Assembly: GCF_018131225.1 (NCBI RefSeq)
Contig: NZ_JAFCMM010000001.1
Coordinates: 806,001-870,000 of the forward strand
Source of the DNA: Bradyrhizobium sp. U87765 SZCCT0048
GTDB lineage: Bacteria > Pseudomonadota > Alphaproteobacteria > Rhizobiales > Xanthobacteraceae
Direction of reading: 5' to 3'
DNA: 64,000 bases
Shown here: positions 52,450 through 61,044 of the stretch, in pieces
Layout of the letters: the number at the start of each line of letters is the position of its first letter
Position numbering within the stretch: the first letter of the stretch is position 1
Translations under genes and position numbers: made by a program
Notes under the pieces: generated by a model
Seen by the model: the letters and a program-made list of their open reading frames with translations, nothing else
Told to the model about the DNA's origin: nothing
Databases searched by the model: none

Positions 52450-54405
52450 CTACTCGGCGGCGTCAGGCGTCGCCAGCGTGTCGCCGAGGTGCGGAGCGGC
52501 GTCCTCCGGCGAATCGATCTCGCCGGTCTGCGCCAGCTTCTCCCGCGCCTCTTCCGCCTCACGTTGCCTGTTCCACATGCTGGCGTAAAGCCCGTTTGCG
52601 GCCAAAAGTTGCGCGTGGCGGCCGCGCTCGGCGATCTCGCCGTGCTCCAGCACGATGATCTCGTCGGCGCCGACAATGGTGGACAGGCGGTGCGCGATCA
52701 CCAGCGACGTTCGGTCGCGCGACACGCGATCGAGCGAATCCTGGATCTCTTTCTCGGTGTGGCTGTCGAGCGCCGAGGTCGCCTCGTCCAGCACCAGGAT
52801 CGGCGGCGCCTTGAGGATGGTACGGGCGATTGCCACACGCTGCTTCTCGCCGCCGGACAGTTTCAGCCCGCGCTCGCCGACCTCGGTCTCGTAGCCCTTC
52901 GGCGACATCCGGATGAAACCGTCGATCTGGGCGAGCGCCGCCGCCTCCTCGACCTCGCCGTCGGACGCGCCCCAGCGCCCATAGCGGATGTTGTAGCGGA
53001 TGGTGTCGTTGAACAGCACGGTGTCCTGCGGGACCATGCCGATGGCGGCGCGCAGTGAACTCTGCGTCACGTTGCGGATGTCCTGGCCGTCGATCAGAAT
53101 GCGACCGCCGCTGACGTCGTAAAGGCGGAACAGGAGGCGCGAGATCGTCGACTTGCCCGCGCCCGACGGCCCGACGATCGCCACCGTCTTGCCAGCCGGC
53201 ACCTCGAAGGACAGCCCCTTGAGGATCGGCCGCGCCGGATCGTAGGCGAACTGCACGTCCTCGAAGCGCACCGTGCCGCGCGTGATCGCGAGCGGCTTCG
53301 CCCCGGCGACGTCCTTGACCTCCGGATGCCGCGCCAGCACGTCGAACATCTTCTCGATGTCGATCACCGCCTGCTTGATCTCGCGATAGACCATGCCCAT
53401 GAAATTCAGCGGCTGGTACAGCTGGATCATCATGGCGTTGATCATGACGAAATCGCCGACCGTGTTGTGGCCCTGGCGAACGCCGATCGCGCACATCGCC
53501 ATGGTGGCGGTGAGACCGCAGGTGAAGATGATGGCCTGCCCGGTGTTGAGCCAGGCGAGCGACGTATAGGTGTCGACGCTGGCGCGCTCGTAGCGCTGCA
53601 TCGAGCGGTCGTAGCGCTCGGCCTCGCGGAGTTCGGCGCCGAAATACTTCACCGTCTCGTAGTTGAGCAGCGAGTCGATCGCCTTGGTGTTGGCCTGGGT
53701 GTCGGAATCGTTCATCCGCCGGCGGATCTCGATCCGCCATTCGGTGGCGATGTAGGTGAAGTACATGTAGACCGCGACGGTCGCGAGCGTCGCCATCACG
53801 TAGCGCCAGTCGAACTTCCACAGCAGCACGCCGACCAGCAGCCCGACCTCGATGATGGTCGGCACCAGTTGCAGGATCACCATGCGCACGATGGTCTCGA
53901 TGCCGGTGCGGCCGCGCTCCAGCACGCGCGTCAGGCCGCCGGTCTTGCGCTCGAGATGGAAGCGCAGCGACAGCTCGTGCATGTGCACGAAGGTCATGTA
54001 GGCGAGCCGCCGCACCGCGTGCATCGCGACCTGCGCGAAGATGCCGTCGCGCCACTGGGTCAGCACCGCCATCACCACCCGCATCAGCCCGTAGCTCGCG
54101 GTCAGGATCAATGGCGAGGCGATCAGCCAGGTCATCCAGTCGGCCGACGGCAGCGGCGAGGTATTCTCGCCGCTCAGCGCATCGATCGCCCACTTGAACG
54201 TGAACGGCACCGCCAGCGTCGCCACCTTGGCGATCAGCAGCAGCACCATGGCCCAGACCGCGCGCATCTTCAGGTCGGCGCGGTCGCCGGGCCAGATGTA
54301 GGGCCATAGCCGCACCAGCGTGCCAAACAGCGAGCCGCGGTCGACGGCGACATGGGAGGTCGCGGCAGGAGCCGACGGCGGGTGCGAGCGGGTGGAATCG
54401 GTCAT
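52450..54405 (-). CDS. ABC exporter of the Atm1/HMT type (half-transporter)
   Basis: A 651-residue half-transporter with an N-terminal membrane domain of six segments (about 45-330) and a C-terminal ATPase. Walker A is GPSGAGKST, the signature LSGGEKQRVAIARTILK, Walker B ILVLDEATSALDS and the H-loop VIAHRLSTI. FHLERKTGGLTRVLERG and NYETVKYFGAE are typical of the mitochondrial Atm1 / bacterial Atm1-like family, which exports glutathione conjugates or metals. The C-terminus has an acidic extension. It is the first gene of a run with psd and pssA, although a functional link is not known. Confidence 0.93.
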   Translation of the reverse strand: MTDSTRSHPPSAPAATSHVAVDRGSLFGTLVRLWPYIWPGDRADLKMRAVWAMVLLLIAKVATLAVPFTFKWAIDALSGENTSPLPSADWMTWLIASPLILTASYGLMRVVMAVLTQWRDGIFAQVAMHAVRRLAYMTFVHMHELSLRFHLERKTGGLTRVLERGRTGIETIVRMVILQLVPTIIEVGLLVGVLLWKFDWRYVMATLATVAVYMYFTYIATEWRIEIRRRMNDSDTQANTKAIDSLLNYETVKYFGAELREAERYDRSMQRYERASVDTYTSLAWLNTGQAIIFTCGLTATMAMCAIGVRQGHNTVGDFVMINAMMIQLYQPLNFMGMVYREIKQAVIDIEKMFDVLARHPEVKDVAGAKPLAITRGTVRFEDVQFAYDPARPILKGLSFEVPAGKTVAIVGPSGAGKSTISRLLFRLYDVSGGRILIDGQDIRNVTQSSLRAAIGMVPQDTVLFNDTIRYNIRYGRWGASDGEVEEAAALAQIDGFIRMSPKGYETEVGERGLKLSGGEKQRVAIARTILKAPPILVLDEATSALDSHTEKEIQDSLDRVSRDRTSLVIAHRLSTIVGADEIIVLEHGEIAERGRHAQLLAANGLYASMWNRQREAEEAREKLAQTGEIDSPEDAAPHLGDTLATPDAAE

Positions 54406-54615
54406 CAGGCGGGCCTGGCAGGCGGCCGGGCGCGGCCGCGCATCATCGTGGGAACTCGGGGCGATAGACCCCTCATATAGGGCATTTACCTGCCTCGCAT
54501 ACCCTTGATGGGGAAATCTTTTCCGCCGCGCCCGCAGACCACGGCAAATTCGGTTCCCGACCCACCCTCCGCCGCAGTCTTGACGATGTCACCATCGGGT
54601 GCCACATCGCCTTGT

Positions 54616-55221
54616 ATGGACACCCTTTCCTCTCGGATTCGAACGGTCTGCGTCTATTGCGGCTCAGGCCCGGGCACCAACCCCAACTTCATGGCTTCGG
54701 CGACCGCCTTCGGACGCACGCTGGCTGAGAATGGCATCGGACTGGTCTATGGCGGCGGTGCCGTCGGCCTGATGGGCCAGGTGGCCAGCGCGGTGCTCGA
54801 CCATGGCGGCCATGTCACCGGCATCATCCCCGAGTTCCTGACGGCCAAGGAAAACGCGCTCAAGCGCGTCCAGGAGATGATCGTCACCCGCAACATGCAC
54901 GAGCGCAAGCAGATGATGTTCGATCGCTCGGACGCCTTCGTGGCGTTCCCCGGCGGCATCGGCACGCTCGAGGAACTGGTGGAACAACTGACCTGGGCGC
55001 AGCTCGGCCAGCACAACAAGCCGGTGCTGATGGCCAACATCGACGGCTTCTGGGATCCCCTGCTCGGCCTGATCGATCACATGCGATCGACGCAGTTCAT
55101 CCGCCCCGGCCTGTCCGTGCGCCTCCTGACCGCCAGCAAGGTCGAGGACATCCTGCCGAAGCTTCAGCAGGCCCGCGAGGGCGTGCCTGCGGTCGAGACC
55201 GGCGTCACCGAACGGATGTGA
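54616..55221 (+). CDS. LOG-family (TIGR00730) cytokinin riboside 5'-monophosphate phosphoribohydrolase-like protein
   Basis: A 201-residue LOG protein with a Rossmann-like fold. The signature PGGIGTLEE is present, with VYGGGAVGLMG and the substrate loop MHERKQMMFDRSDAF before it. Enzymes of this family release free cytokinin or act on AMP and other nucleotides. The ATG at 54616 (MDTLSSRIRTVCVYCGS) matches the family start; the in-frame upstream sequence does not. It is divergent from the exporter gene and convergent with cimA. Confidence 0.9.
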   Translation: MDTLSSRIRTVCVYCGSGPGTNPNFMASATAFGRTLAENGIGLVYGGGAVGLMGQVASAVLDHGGHVTGIIPEFLTAKENALKRVQEMIVTRNMHERKQMMFDRSDAFVAFPGGIGTLEELVEQLTWAQLGQHNKPVLMANIDGFWDPLLGLIDHMRSTQFIRPGLSVRLLTASKVEDILPKLQQAREGVPAVETGVTERM

Positions 55222-55239
55222 GCGCGGCGCGCCACGGCC

Positions 55240-56838
55240 TCAGGCCGGCGCGCCCGACTTCACCAGCTTGTGCACCACCGAATCCATCAGCGCCTCGAAC
55301 GAGGCGTCGATGATGTTGGGCGAGACCCCGACCGTGGTCCAGCGCTCGCCGTTCTCGTCCTCGCTCTCGATCAGCACCCGCGTCACCGCCTCCGTGCCGC
55401 CATTGAGGATACGGACGCGGTAGTCGATCAGCTTCAGCCCCTCGATATACTTCTGGTACTTGCCGAGATCCTTGCGCAGCGCGACGTCGAGCGCGTTGAC
55501 CGGGCCATTGCCCTCCGCCGCCGAGATCAGCATCTCGCCGGCGACATTGACCTTGACCACCGCGAGCGCGACCGTCACCCGCTGGCCGTTGGCGTTGTAG
55601 CGCTGCTCGACGTTGACGTCGAACTGCTCGACGCGGAAGTAGTCGGGCACGCGGCCGAGCGTGCGCCGTGCCAGCAGCTCGAACGACGCATTGGCGGTCT
55701 CATAGGAATAGCCCGCGGCCTCGCGCTCCTTCATCTCGTCGACGAGGCGGCCGAGCCTGGGATCGTTGCGGTCGAACACAATGCCAGAGCGATCGAGTTC
55801 GGCGAGCACGTTGGAGCGCCCGGCCTGGTCGGACACCAGCACCTTGCGATGATTGCCGACGAGCTCGGGGGCGACATGCTCGTAGGTCTCCGGCTCCTTG
55901 AGGATCGCCGAAGCATGGATGCCCGCCTTGGTGACGAAGGCGCTCTCGCCGACATACGGCGCGTGGCGGTCGGACGGACGGTTGAGGATGTTGTCGAGCG
56001 TGCGCGACACCTGAACCAGCGACGCCAGCTTGTCCATCGACACATTGATGTCGAAGGCGTCCGCGAACTCCTTCTTGAGCTTCAGCGTCGGGATCAGCGA
56101 GCACAGATTGGCGTTGCCGCAGCGCTCGCCGAGACCATTGAGCGTCCCCTGGATCTGGCGCGCGCCGGCGCGCACCGCCGCCAGCGAGTTGGCGACCGCC
56201 TGCTCGGTGTCGTTGTGGGCATGGATGCCGATGTGATCGCCGGGCACATGCCTGACCACCTCGCCGACGATGGCCGCGACCTCGTGAGGCATGGTGCCGC
56301 CATTGGTGTCGCACAGCACCACCCAGCGCGCGCCGGCCTCGAAGGCCGCTTTCGCACAGGCGATGGCATAGCTGGAGCTGGACTTGAAGCCATCGAAGAA
56401 ATGCTCGCAGTCGACCAGCACCTCGCGGCCCTTCGCCTTTGCCGCAGCGACGCTGTCGCGGATCGAGGCGAGGTTCTCCTCGTTGGTGGTACCGAGCGCG
56501 ACGCGCACCTGATAGTCGGACGCCTTGGCAACAAAGCAGATCGCCCCGGCGTGGGCGTCGAGCAGCGTGGCGATGCCCGGATCGTTGGACACCGAACGGC
56601 CTGGCCTCCGCGTCATGCCGAAGGCAGTGAAGGTGGCGCGGCCAAGACCGGGATCGGCGCTGAAGAAATCGGTATCGGTCGGGTTCGCGCCGGGATAGCC
56701 GCCTTCGACATAGTCGACGCCGAGATCGTCGAGCATGCGGGCGATCTGGCGCTTGTCCTGCACCGTGAAGTCGACGCCGTTGGTCTGGGCGCCGTCACGC
56801 AGCGTGGTATCGAAGAGATAAAGACGCTCGCGTGTCAT
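55240..56838 (-). CDS. cimA: citramalate synthase
   Basis: A 532-residue enzyme of the isopropylmalate synthase superfamily that condenses pyruvate and acetyl-CoA to (R)-citramalate, for isoleucine synthesis. It begins LYLFDTTLRDGAQTNGVDF, with GGYPGANPTD, DTNGGTMPHEV and HAHNDTEQAVANS (metal ligands), GTLNGLGERCGNANL and a C-terminal regulatory domain with RVLIESEDENGERWTTVGVSPNIIDAS. The ATG at 56838 overlaps the GNAT gene stop as ATGA. A longer in-frame start upstream is not family-like. Confidence 0.93.
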   Translation of the reverse strand: MTRERLYLFDTTLRDGAQTNGVDFTVQDKRQIARMLDDLGVDYVEGGYPGANPTDTDFFSADPGLGRATFTAFGMTRRPGRSVSNDPGIATLLDAHAGAICFVAKASDYQVRVALGTTNEENLASIRDSVAAAKAKGREVLVDCEHFFDGFKSSSSYAIACAKAAFEAGARWVVLCDTNGGTMPHEVAAIVGEVVRHVPGDHIGIHAHNDTEQAVANSLAAVRAGARQIQGTLNGLGERCGNANLCSLIPTLKLKKEFADAFDINVSMDKLASLVQVSRTLDNILNRPSDRHAPYVGESAFVTKAGIHASAILKEPETYEHVAPELVGNHRKVLVSDQAGRSNVLAELDRSGIVFDRNDPRLGRLVDEMKEREAAGYSYETANASFELLARRTLGRVPDYFRVEQFDVNVEQRYNANGQRVTVALAVVKVNVAGEMLISAAEGNGPVNALDVALRKDLGKYQKYIEGLKLIDYRVRILNGGTEAVTRVLIESEDENGERWTTVGVSPNIIDASFEALMDSVVHKLVKSGAPA

Positions 56839-57347
56839 TGGGTCGGGCCTCTTGGCGGCGTTTCCGCCAGCGTCTTCTGCATGCGGGTGTTGGTGAGCCA
56901 TTCGTCGCCCACCGAAAGGGTGCTGCGCTGCTGATCGACATAGCCACGCTTGCGAAAGAAATCATGCGCAGTGTCGCTGGCGTCGACCGTGAGCTTGGTC
57001 GCGCCGCGCGCCGCGGCGAGCTTCTCGAGCGCCTCGCACAGCGCCGAGGCGACGCCCTGCCCGGCGGCGCCGGGATGGACATAGACCATGTCGATGTGGT
57101 CGGCCCCCTTGAGCGAGGCGAACCCCACCGGCGAGGATTGCAGCGTCGCCACCAGCGTGAGCTGCTGGCCGAGCCGTGCGCCGAAAGCGGCCTCGTCGTC
57201 GGCCGCCGCCATCCAGGCCTGCTGCTGCTCCTCGGAATAGTCGTCGCCGGTCAGCCCCTCGATACTCTCGACGAAGATCGCCGCGACGATGGCGGCATCA
57301 GCCGGAAGATAGGGCCGCAGCCCGATCGCTGGCACGCTCTGCCCCAT
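56835..57347 (-). CDS. GNAT-family N-acetyltransferase
   Basis: A 170-residue acetyltransferase. The acetyl-CoA motif A reads VYVHPGAAGQGVASALCEALEKLA (R/Q-x-x-G-x-G/A type), and ASDTAHDFFRKRGYVDQQRSTLSVGDEWLTNTRMQKTL is the C-terminal block. Its substrate is unknown. It lies between the 37-residue membrane protein gene (1 nt) and cimA (4-nt overlap), in one operon with cysS. Confidence 0.92.
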   Translation of the reverse strand: MGQSVPAIGLRPYLPADAAIVAAIFVESIEGLTGDDYSEEQQQAWMAAADDEAAFGARLGQQLTLVATLQSSPVGFASLKGADHIDMVYVHPGAAGQGVASALCEALEKLAAARGATKLTVDASDTAHDFFRKRGYVDQQRSTLSVGDEWLTNTRMQKTLAETPPRGPTQ

Positions 57348-57348
57348 C

Positions 57349-57462
57349 TCAGAAAGCTCCCAGCAGCTTGAGGGCGAGAACGGCGGCGACCGCGATCACC
57401 GCCCATTTCAGGACGATGTAGTAGCGCCAGTGCTTCGGAAAAGGCGTATCGGGCTTGGTCAT
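57349..57462 (-). CDS. 37-residue small membrane protein, translationally coupled to cysS
   Basis: A short frame starting [19 protein letters not shown], followed by a single hydrophobic helix ([18 protein letters not shown]) that ends the protein. The basic N-terminus and helix suggest a bitopic inner-membrane peptide. The ATG overlaps the cysS stop as ATGA at 57459-57462, a GGGAG site lies 8 nt before it, and the GNAT start follows 1 nt after its stop. This packing argues that it is translated. No function is known to me. Confidence 0.7.
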   Translation of the reverse strand: MTKPDTPFPKHWRYYIVLKWAVIAVAAVLALKLLGAF

Positions 57463-58916
57463 CGCGCGATCTCCCAGGTCGTCACCGGCTTGCCGTCGGC
57501 GTCCTTGCCGTCCTTCAGCACCACCCCCACCGCCGCGAGCTCGTCGCGAATACGATCGGATTCCCTGAAATCCTTGCGGCCGCGCGCCGCGGTTCGGGCT
57601 TCCACCAATTCACCGATTTCGGCGTCGGTGAGACGTTCATGCTGACGCCGTCCCCCCGCGACCGACGGCAGCACGTCCATGTTGATAAATTCGCTTCGGG
57701 TTCCGACCGACCGGCGGGCGAGCACATCCCTGCCGTCGCCAAAGCCAAGGAAATTCATCGCGGCGCGGAGATCGCCGAGCTTCTTTTCCTTTCTGAGCGC
57801 GTGCATGGCCGTGATCGCTTTCGATACGTTGAGATCATCGCACAGCGCCTCGACGATGTGAGCCGGCACGGTCGCGGATGCCGGGATATCGCCAATGTCG
57901 CTGTTCCAGTCCCACAAAGCTTTATGGCTTTCATCCAGCGCCTTGACCGTCCAGTCGATGGGCGATCGATAGTGCGTCCTCAGCATCGCAAGGCGCAGGA
58001 CATCTCCCGCCCAGGAGGCACCGCCGAATTTTTCGGTCCGCAAAAGTTCATGGATGGTGATGAAGTTGCCGAGTGACTTCGACATCTTCTCGCCTTCGAC
58101 CTGCAGGAAGCCATTGTGCATCCAGACATTGGCCATGCGGTCGTGGTGGAACGCGCAGCACGACTGCGCGCGCTCGTTCTCGTGATGCGGAAACACGAGG
58201 TCGATGCCGCCGCCATGGATGTCGAACTGCTCGCCGAGATGCTTCCAGGCCATCGCCGAGCACTCGATGTGCCAGCCCGGCCGCCCCGGCGCCGCGATGC
58301 CGCCAGGCGACGGCCACGACGGCTCGCCGGGCTTGGACGGCTTCCACAGCACGAAATCCATCTCGTCGCGCTTGTAGGACGCGACATCGACGCGCGCACC
58401 GGCCATCATCTCGTCGAGGGTGCGTTTGGCGAGCTCGCCATAGCTCGGCATGGTCGCGACGGCGAACAGCACATGATCCTCGGCGACATAGGCGTGGCCG
58501 CCCGCGATCAGCTTCTCGATGATCACGGCCATCTCGGCGATGTGTTCGGTCGCCCGCGGCTCGACGGTCGGACGCAAGCACCCGAGTGAGTCGACGTCCT
58601 CATGGAACTGGCGCTCGGTCTGCTCCGTGACCCTGCGGATCGCCTCGTTCAGCGGCAATCCCGGATAGTCGCGCGCGGCGCGGACGTTGATCTTGTCGTC
58701 GACGTCGGTGATGTTCCGCACATAGGTGACGTGATTAGCGCCGTGGATGTGGCGCAGCAGGCGGAACAGCACGTCAAACACGATCACCGGCCGCGCGTTG
58801 CCGATGTGGGCGAAGTCATAGACCGTCGGTCCGCAGACATACATCCGGACATTGTCCGGATCGAGCGGCGCGAACACGCGCTTGTCCTTGCTCAGGGTAT
58901 CGTAGAGCTTCAGCTC
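57459..58916 (-). CDS. cysS: cysteine-tRNA ligase
   Basis: A 485-residue class I aminoacyl-tRNA synthetase. The HIGH motif is AHIGNARP at 37-44, KMSKS is at 278-282, and the zinc ligands Cys29, Cys220, His245 and Glu249 are all present ([29 protein letters not shown]). The C-terminal anticodon-binding helical region is intact. The ATG at 58916 ([11 protein letters not shown]) matches the family N-terminus better than the longer in-frame start at 58949. It heads the operon cysS, small membrane protein, GNAT, cimA. Confidence 0.95.
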   Translation of the reverse strand, partial: ELKLYDTLSKDKRVFAPLDPDNVRMYVCGPTVYDFAHIGNARPVIVFDVLFRLLRHIHGANHVTYVRNITDVDDKINVRAARDYPGLPLNEAIRRVTEQTERQFHEDVDSLGCLRPTVEPRATEHIAEMAVIIEKLIAGGHAYVAEDHVLFAVATMPSYGELAKRTLDEMMAGARVDVASYKRDEMDFVLWKPSKPGEPSWPSPGGIAAPGRPGWHIECSAMAWKHLGEQFDIHGGGIDLVFPHHENERAQSCCAFHHDRMANVWMHNGFLQVEGEKMSKSLGNFITIHELLRTEKFGGASWAGDVLRLAMLRTHYRSPIDWTVKALDESHKALWDWNSDIGDIPASATVPAHIVEALCDDLNVSKAITAMHALRKEKKLGDLRAAMNFLGFGDGRDVLARRSVGTRSEFINMDVLPSVAGGRRQHERLTDAEIGELVEARTAARGRKDFRESDRIRDELAAVGVVLKDGKDADGKPVTTWEIAR

Positions 58917-59285
58917 CATAGGTCCCGCCCACACGTTTGCAGCCGTCATCGATCCGGCTGGCCGGGCGTCTTGTCGATCTCATGTGAGAAAAGACGGCCT
59001 CAGCCAGCGAATCGCTAGCTCGTAATCTCGCGGCAAATGCCGAAAATGGAGAAAAGGCCGTTCATGGAGCGGCACCATGCGGCAGCGGGGGCGCTCGCGT
59101 CAAGGGAACACAACCACCCGGAGCCGCTTTTTTGCCCCCTCGCTGCGGCCCCAAAGCCACGGTCGGCCGCGAACCGCGCCCGCTCGCCGTCATGCCCCCG
59201 GGGCGCCACCGTTTCGCCTTGGTTAATCATTTTTAACACAGCCCGTTTATAGCTCTTGCACGTTCTCTCCAGCTCCGGTGCCGTG
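58917..59285. other. divergent intergenic region upstream of cysS and a small secreted protein
   Basis: 369 nt that should hold both promoters. A TTTTTT run at 59128-59133 follows GAGCCGC, but the only pairing GCGGC lies about 40 nt before, so it is not a good terminator. The AT-rich stretch TTGGTTAATCATTTTTAACA near 59219 is a likely promoter zone for the plus-strand gene. No known RNA was recognised. Confidence 0.5.
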
Positions 59286-59591
59286 ATGCTGATCCGTTCT
59301 GCGCTGTCCTGCCTCCTGCTCCTGACCGCGACGCTCGCCCATGCCGACACGCGCACGTTCGTCATCGCCAACCAGGCCGACGGCTACGGCGTCGACCAGT
59401 GCCTGGCCAATGGCGAGCCCTGCGGCTCCTACGCTGCCCAGTCCTACTGCCAGTCCCGCGAGTTCGCCAAAGCGACCACCTACCACCGAATCGACGCCAG
59501 CGACGTGACCGGCGCGGTGCCGGTGTCGTCCGGCGGCAGCTGCGGCCACGGCGGCTGCCGCGACTACGTCGCCATCACCTGCCAGCGCTGA
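59286..59591 (+). CDS. small secreted Cys-rich protein, unknown function
   Basis: A 101-residue protein with a signal peptide (MLIRSALSCLLLLTATLAHA). The mature part reads DTRTFVIANQADGYGVDQCLANGEPCG..., with seven cysteines likely to form disulfides in the periplasm, and ends DYVAITCQR. I do not recognise a named family, but small proteins like this are common in Bradyrhizobium-group genomes. ATG 59286 is directly preceded by a GTG that could also be used. Confidence 0.7.
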   Translation: MLIRSALSCLLLLTATLAHADTRTFVIANQADGYGVDQCLANGEPCGSYAAQSYCQSREFAKATTYHRIDASDVTGAVPVSSGGSCGHGGCRDYVAITCQR

Positions 59592-59868
59592 TCCGGCAGG
59601 TCTGCCCCGCGCCACACCGGCGCCGCGGAAACGACGTGACGTTGCCCCGAGAAGCGGCTATGGGATGCCGGTCGGCCGGTGCGGCCGGCGGGTGCCCTGC
59701 AGCAGTTTCATGCAAGATCCGGCGGCCGCCAGCGGCGTGCGGCCGGGCCGTGAAGGTCACTCAAAATCCATGTTTCTGGTGCGGTCTCGGCCGGCACGAT
59801 CCGCAGCGGCACGAGTCGCCGGTGGCTCGCAAACGCCCTGATCGCCACATCAACCGGAACTGTCTGAT

Positions 59869-61017
59869 TTGCCGATCCTTTCCACGTATCGCCGGCTTCT
59901 CGTCTGCGCCGCGCTGCTGAGCGCCACGGCCATCGGCCCGGGCGCGCTCGCCCAGGGCTATCCTCCGCCCGGCGCGCCGCCGGCCGCGAACCCGATGTGC
60001 CAGCGGCTCGAGGGCCAGCTCGCGATGATCGACCGCGGCGGCGCCGATCCGGCCAAGCTCGACCAGATTCGCCGCTACGAAGAGGCCCAGAACCGCCAGC
60101 AGGCCGAGCTCGACCGCGTCACCACCCAGGCCAAGCGCATGGGCTGCGACAGCACCGGCTTCTTCTCGCTGTTCAATGGCCAGGCGTCGCAGTGCGGGCC
60201 GGTGAACAACCAGATCCAGCAGATGCGCGCCAACCTCGACCAGATCACCGGCAGCCTGCAGCAGCTGCGTGGCGGTGGTGGCGGCTCCGAGCGCGACATG
60301 CAGCGCCGTTCCGTGCTGCTGGCGCTGGCCCAGAACAACTGCGGCCCGCAATATGCCGCGGCCGCCCGCGCCGCTCAGCCCGGCGGCTTCTTCGACAACA
60401 TCTTCGGCGGCGGCAACAACAATAATCCGGACGGCACCATCGCGCCCCCCTCGCCGGACGCCGCCGCGCCCTCGGGCACCTATCGCACCGTTTGCGTGCG
60501 CAGCTGCGACGGCTTCTACTTCCCGATCTCGTTCGCCACCGTACCGGGCCGCTTCGCCGACGACGAGCGCACCTGCAAGAGCCTGTGCCCGGCGACCGAC
60601 GCCACCCTCTACACCTACCGCAATCCCGGCGAGGACATGAACCAGGCGGTGTCGATCAACGGCCAGCCCTATTCGTCGTCGCCGAACGCGTTCCGCTACC
60701 GCCGGGAATTCGACGCGACGTGCAGCTGCAAGGCCGCCGGCCAGAGCTGGGCGGATGCGCTGAAGAACATCGACGACAAGGCGGCCGCCGAACAGCAGGG
60801 CGACATCATCGTCACCGAGGACCGCGCCAAGAAGATGTCGCAGCCGCTGGCGCCGAAGTCGGCTCAAGGCCAGAAGAAGGGCGCCCCCGCTCCGGCCGCC
60901 GCCGCCACGGCGCCGACGCCCGCCAATGCCAGCCCGGCGGCGCCGGCGACCACCACCGATGCCAACGGCAACAAGACGATCCGGTCGGTCGGCCCGACCT
61001 TCATCCCCGCGCGCTGA
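59869..61017 (+). CDS. DUF2865 domain-containing secreted protein
   Basis: A 382-residue exported protein. The hydrophobic signal segment (residues 8-28, ends GALAQ) is followed by a coiled, Gln-rich region and a low-complexity linker. The DUF2865 core at about 205-305 contains RTVCVRSCDGFYFPISFATVPGRFADDERTCKSLCPATD and YRNPGEDMNQAVSINGQPYSSSPNAFRYRREFDATCSCKAAGQSWADAL. The C-terminus is Ala/Pro/Thr-rich. The start must be TTG 59869, because the first ATG comes after the signal peptide. Its function is not known. Confidence 0.88.
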   Translation: MPILSTYRRLLVCAALLSATAIGPGALAQGYPPPGAPPAANPMCQRLEGQLAMIDRGGADPAKLDQIRRYEEAQNRQQAELDRVTTQAKRMGCDSTGFFSLFNGQASQCGPVNNQIQQMRANLDQITGSLQQLRGGGGGSERDMQRRSVLLALAQNNCGPQYAAAARAAQPGGFFDNIFGGGNNNNPDGTIAPPSPDAAAPSGTYRTVCVRSCDGFYFPISFATVPGRFADDERTCKSLCPATDATLYTYRNPGEDMNQAVSINGQPYSSSPNAFRYRREFDATCSCKAAGQSWADALKNIDDKAAAEQQGDIIVTEDRAKKMSQPLAPKSAQGQKKGAPAPAAAATAPTPANASPAAPATTTDANGNKTIRSVGPTFIPAR

Positions 61018-61044
61018 CACCTTGCTGGCGCGGGCGGCTATCCG

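Noticed and set aside
59079..59133. Rho-independent terminator or small RNA ending in TTTTTT upstream of the small secreted protein
   Set aside because: The only complementary arm is 5 bp with a loop of about 40 nt, and no gene ends there; no known RNA motif was recognised.
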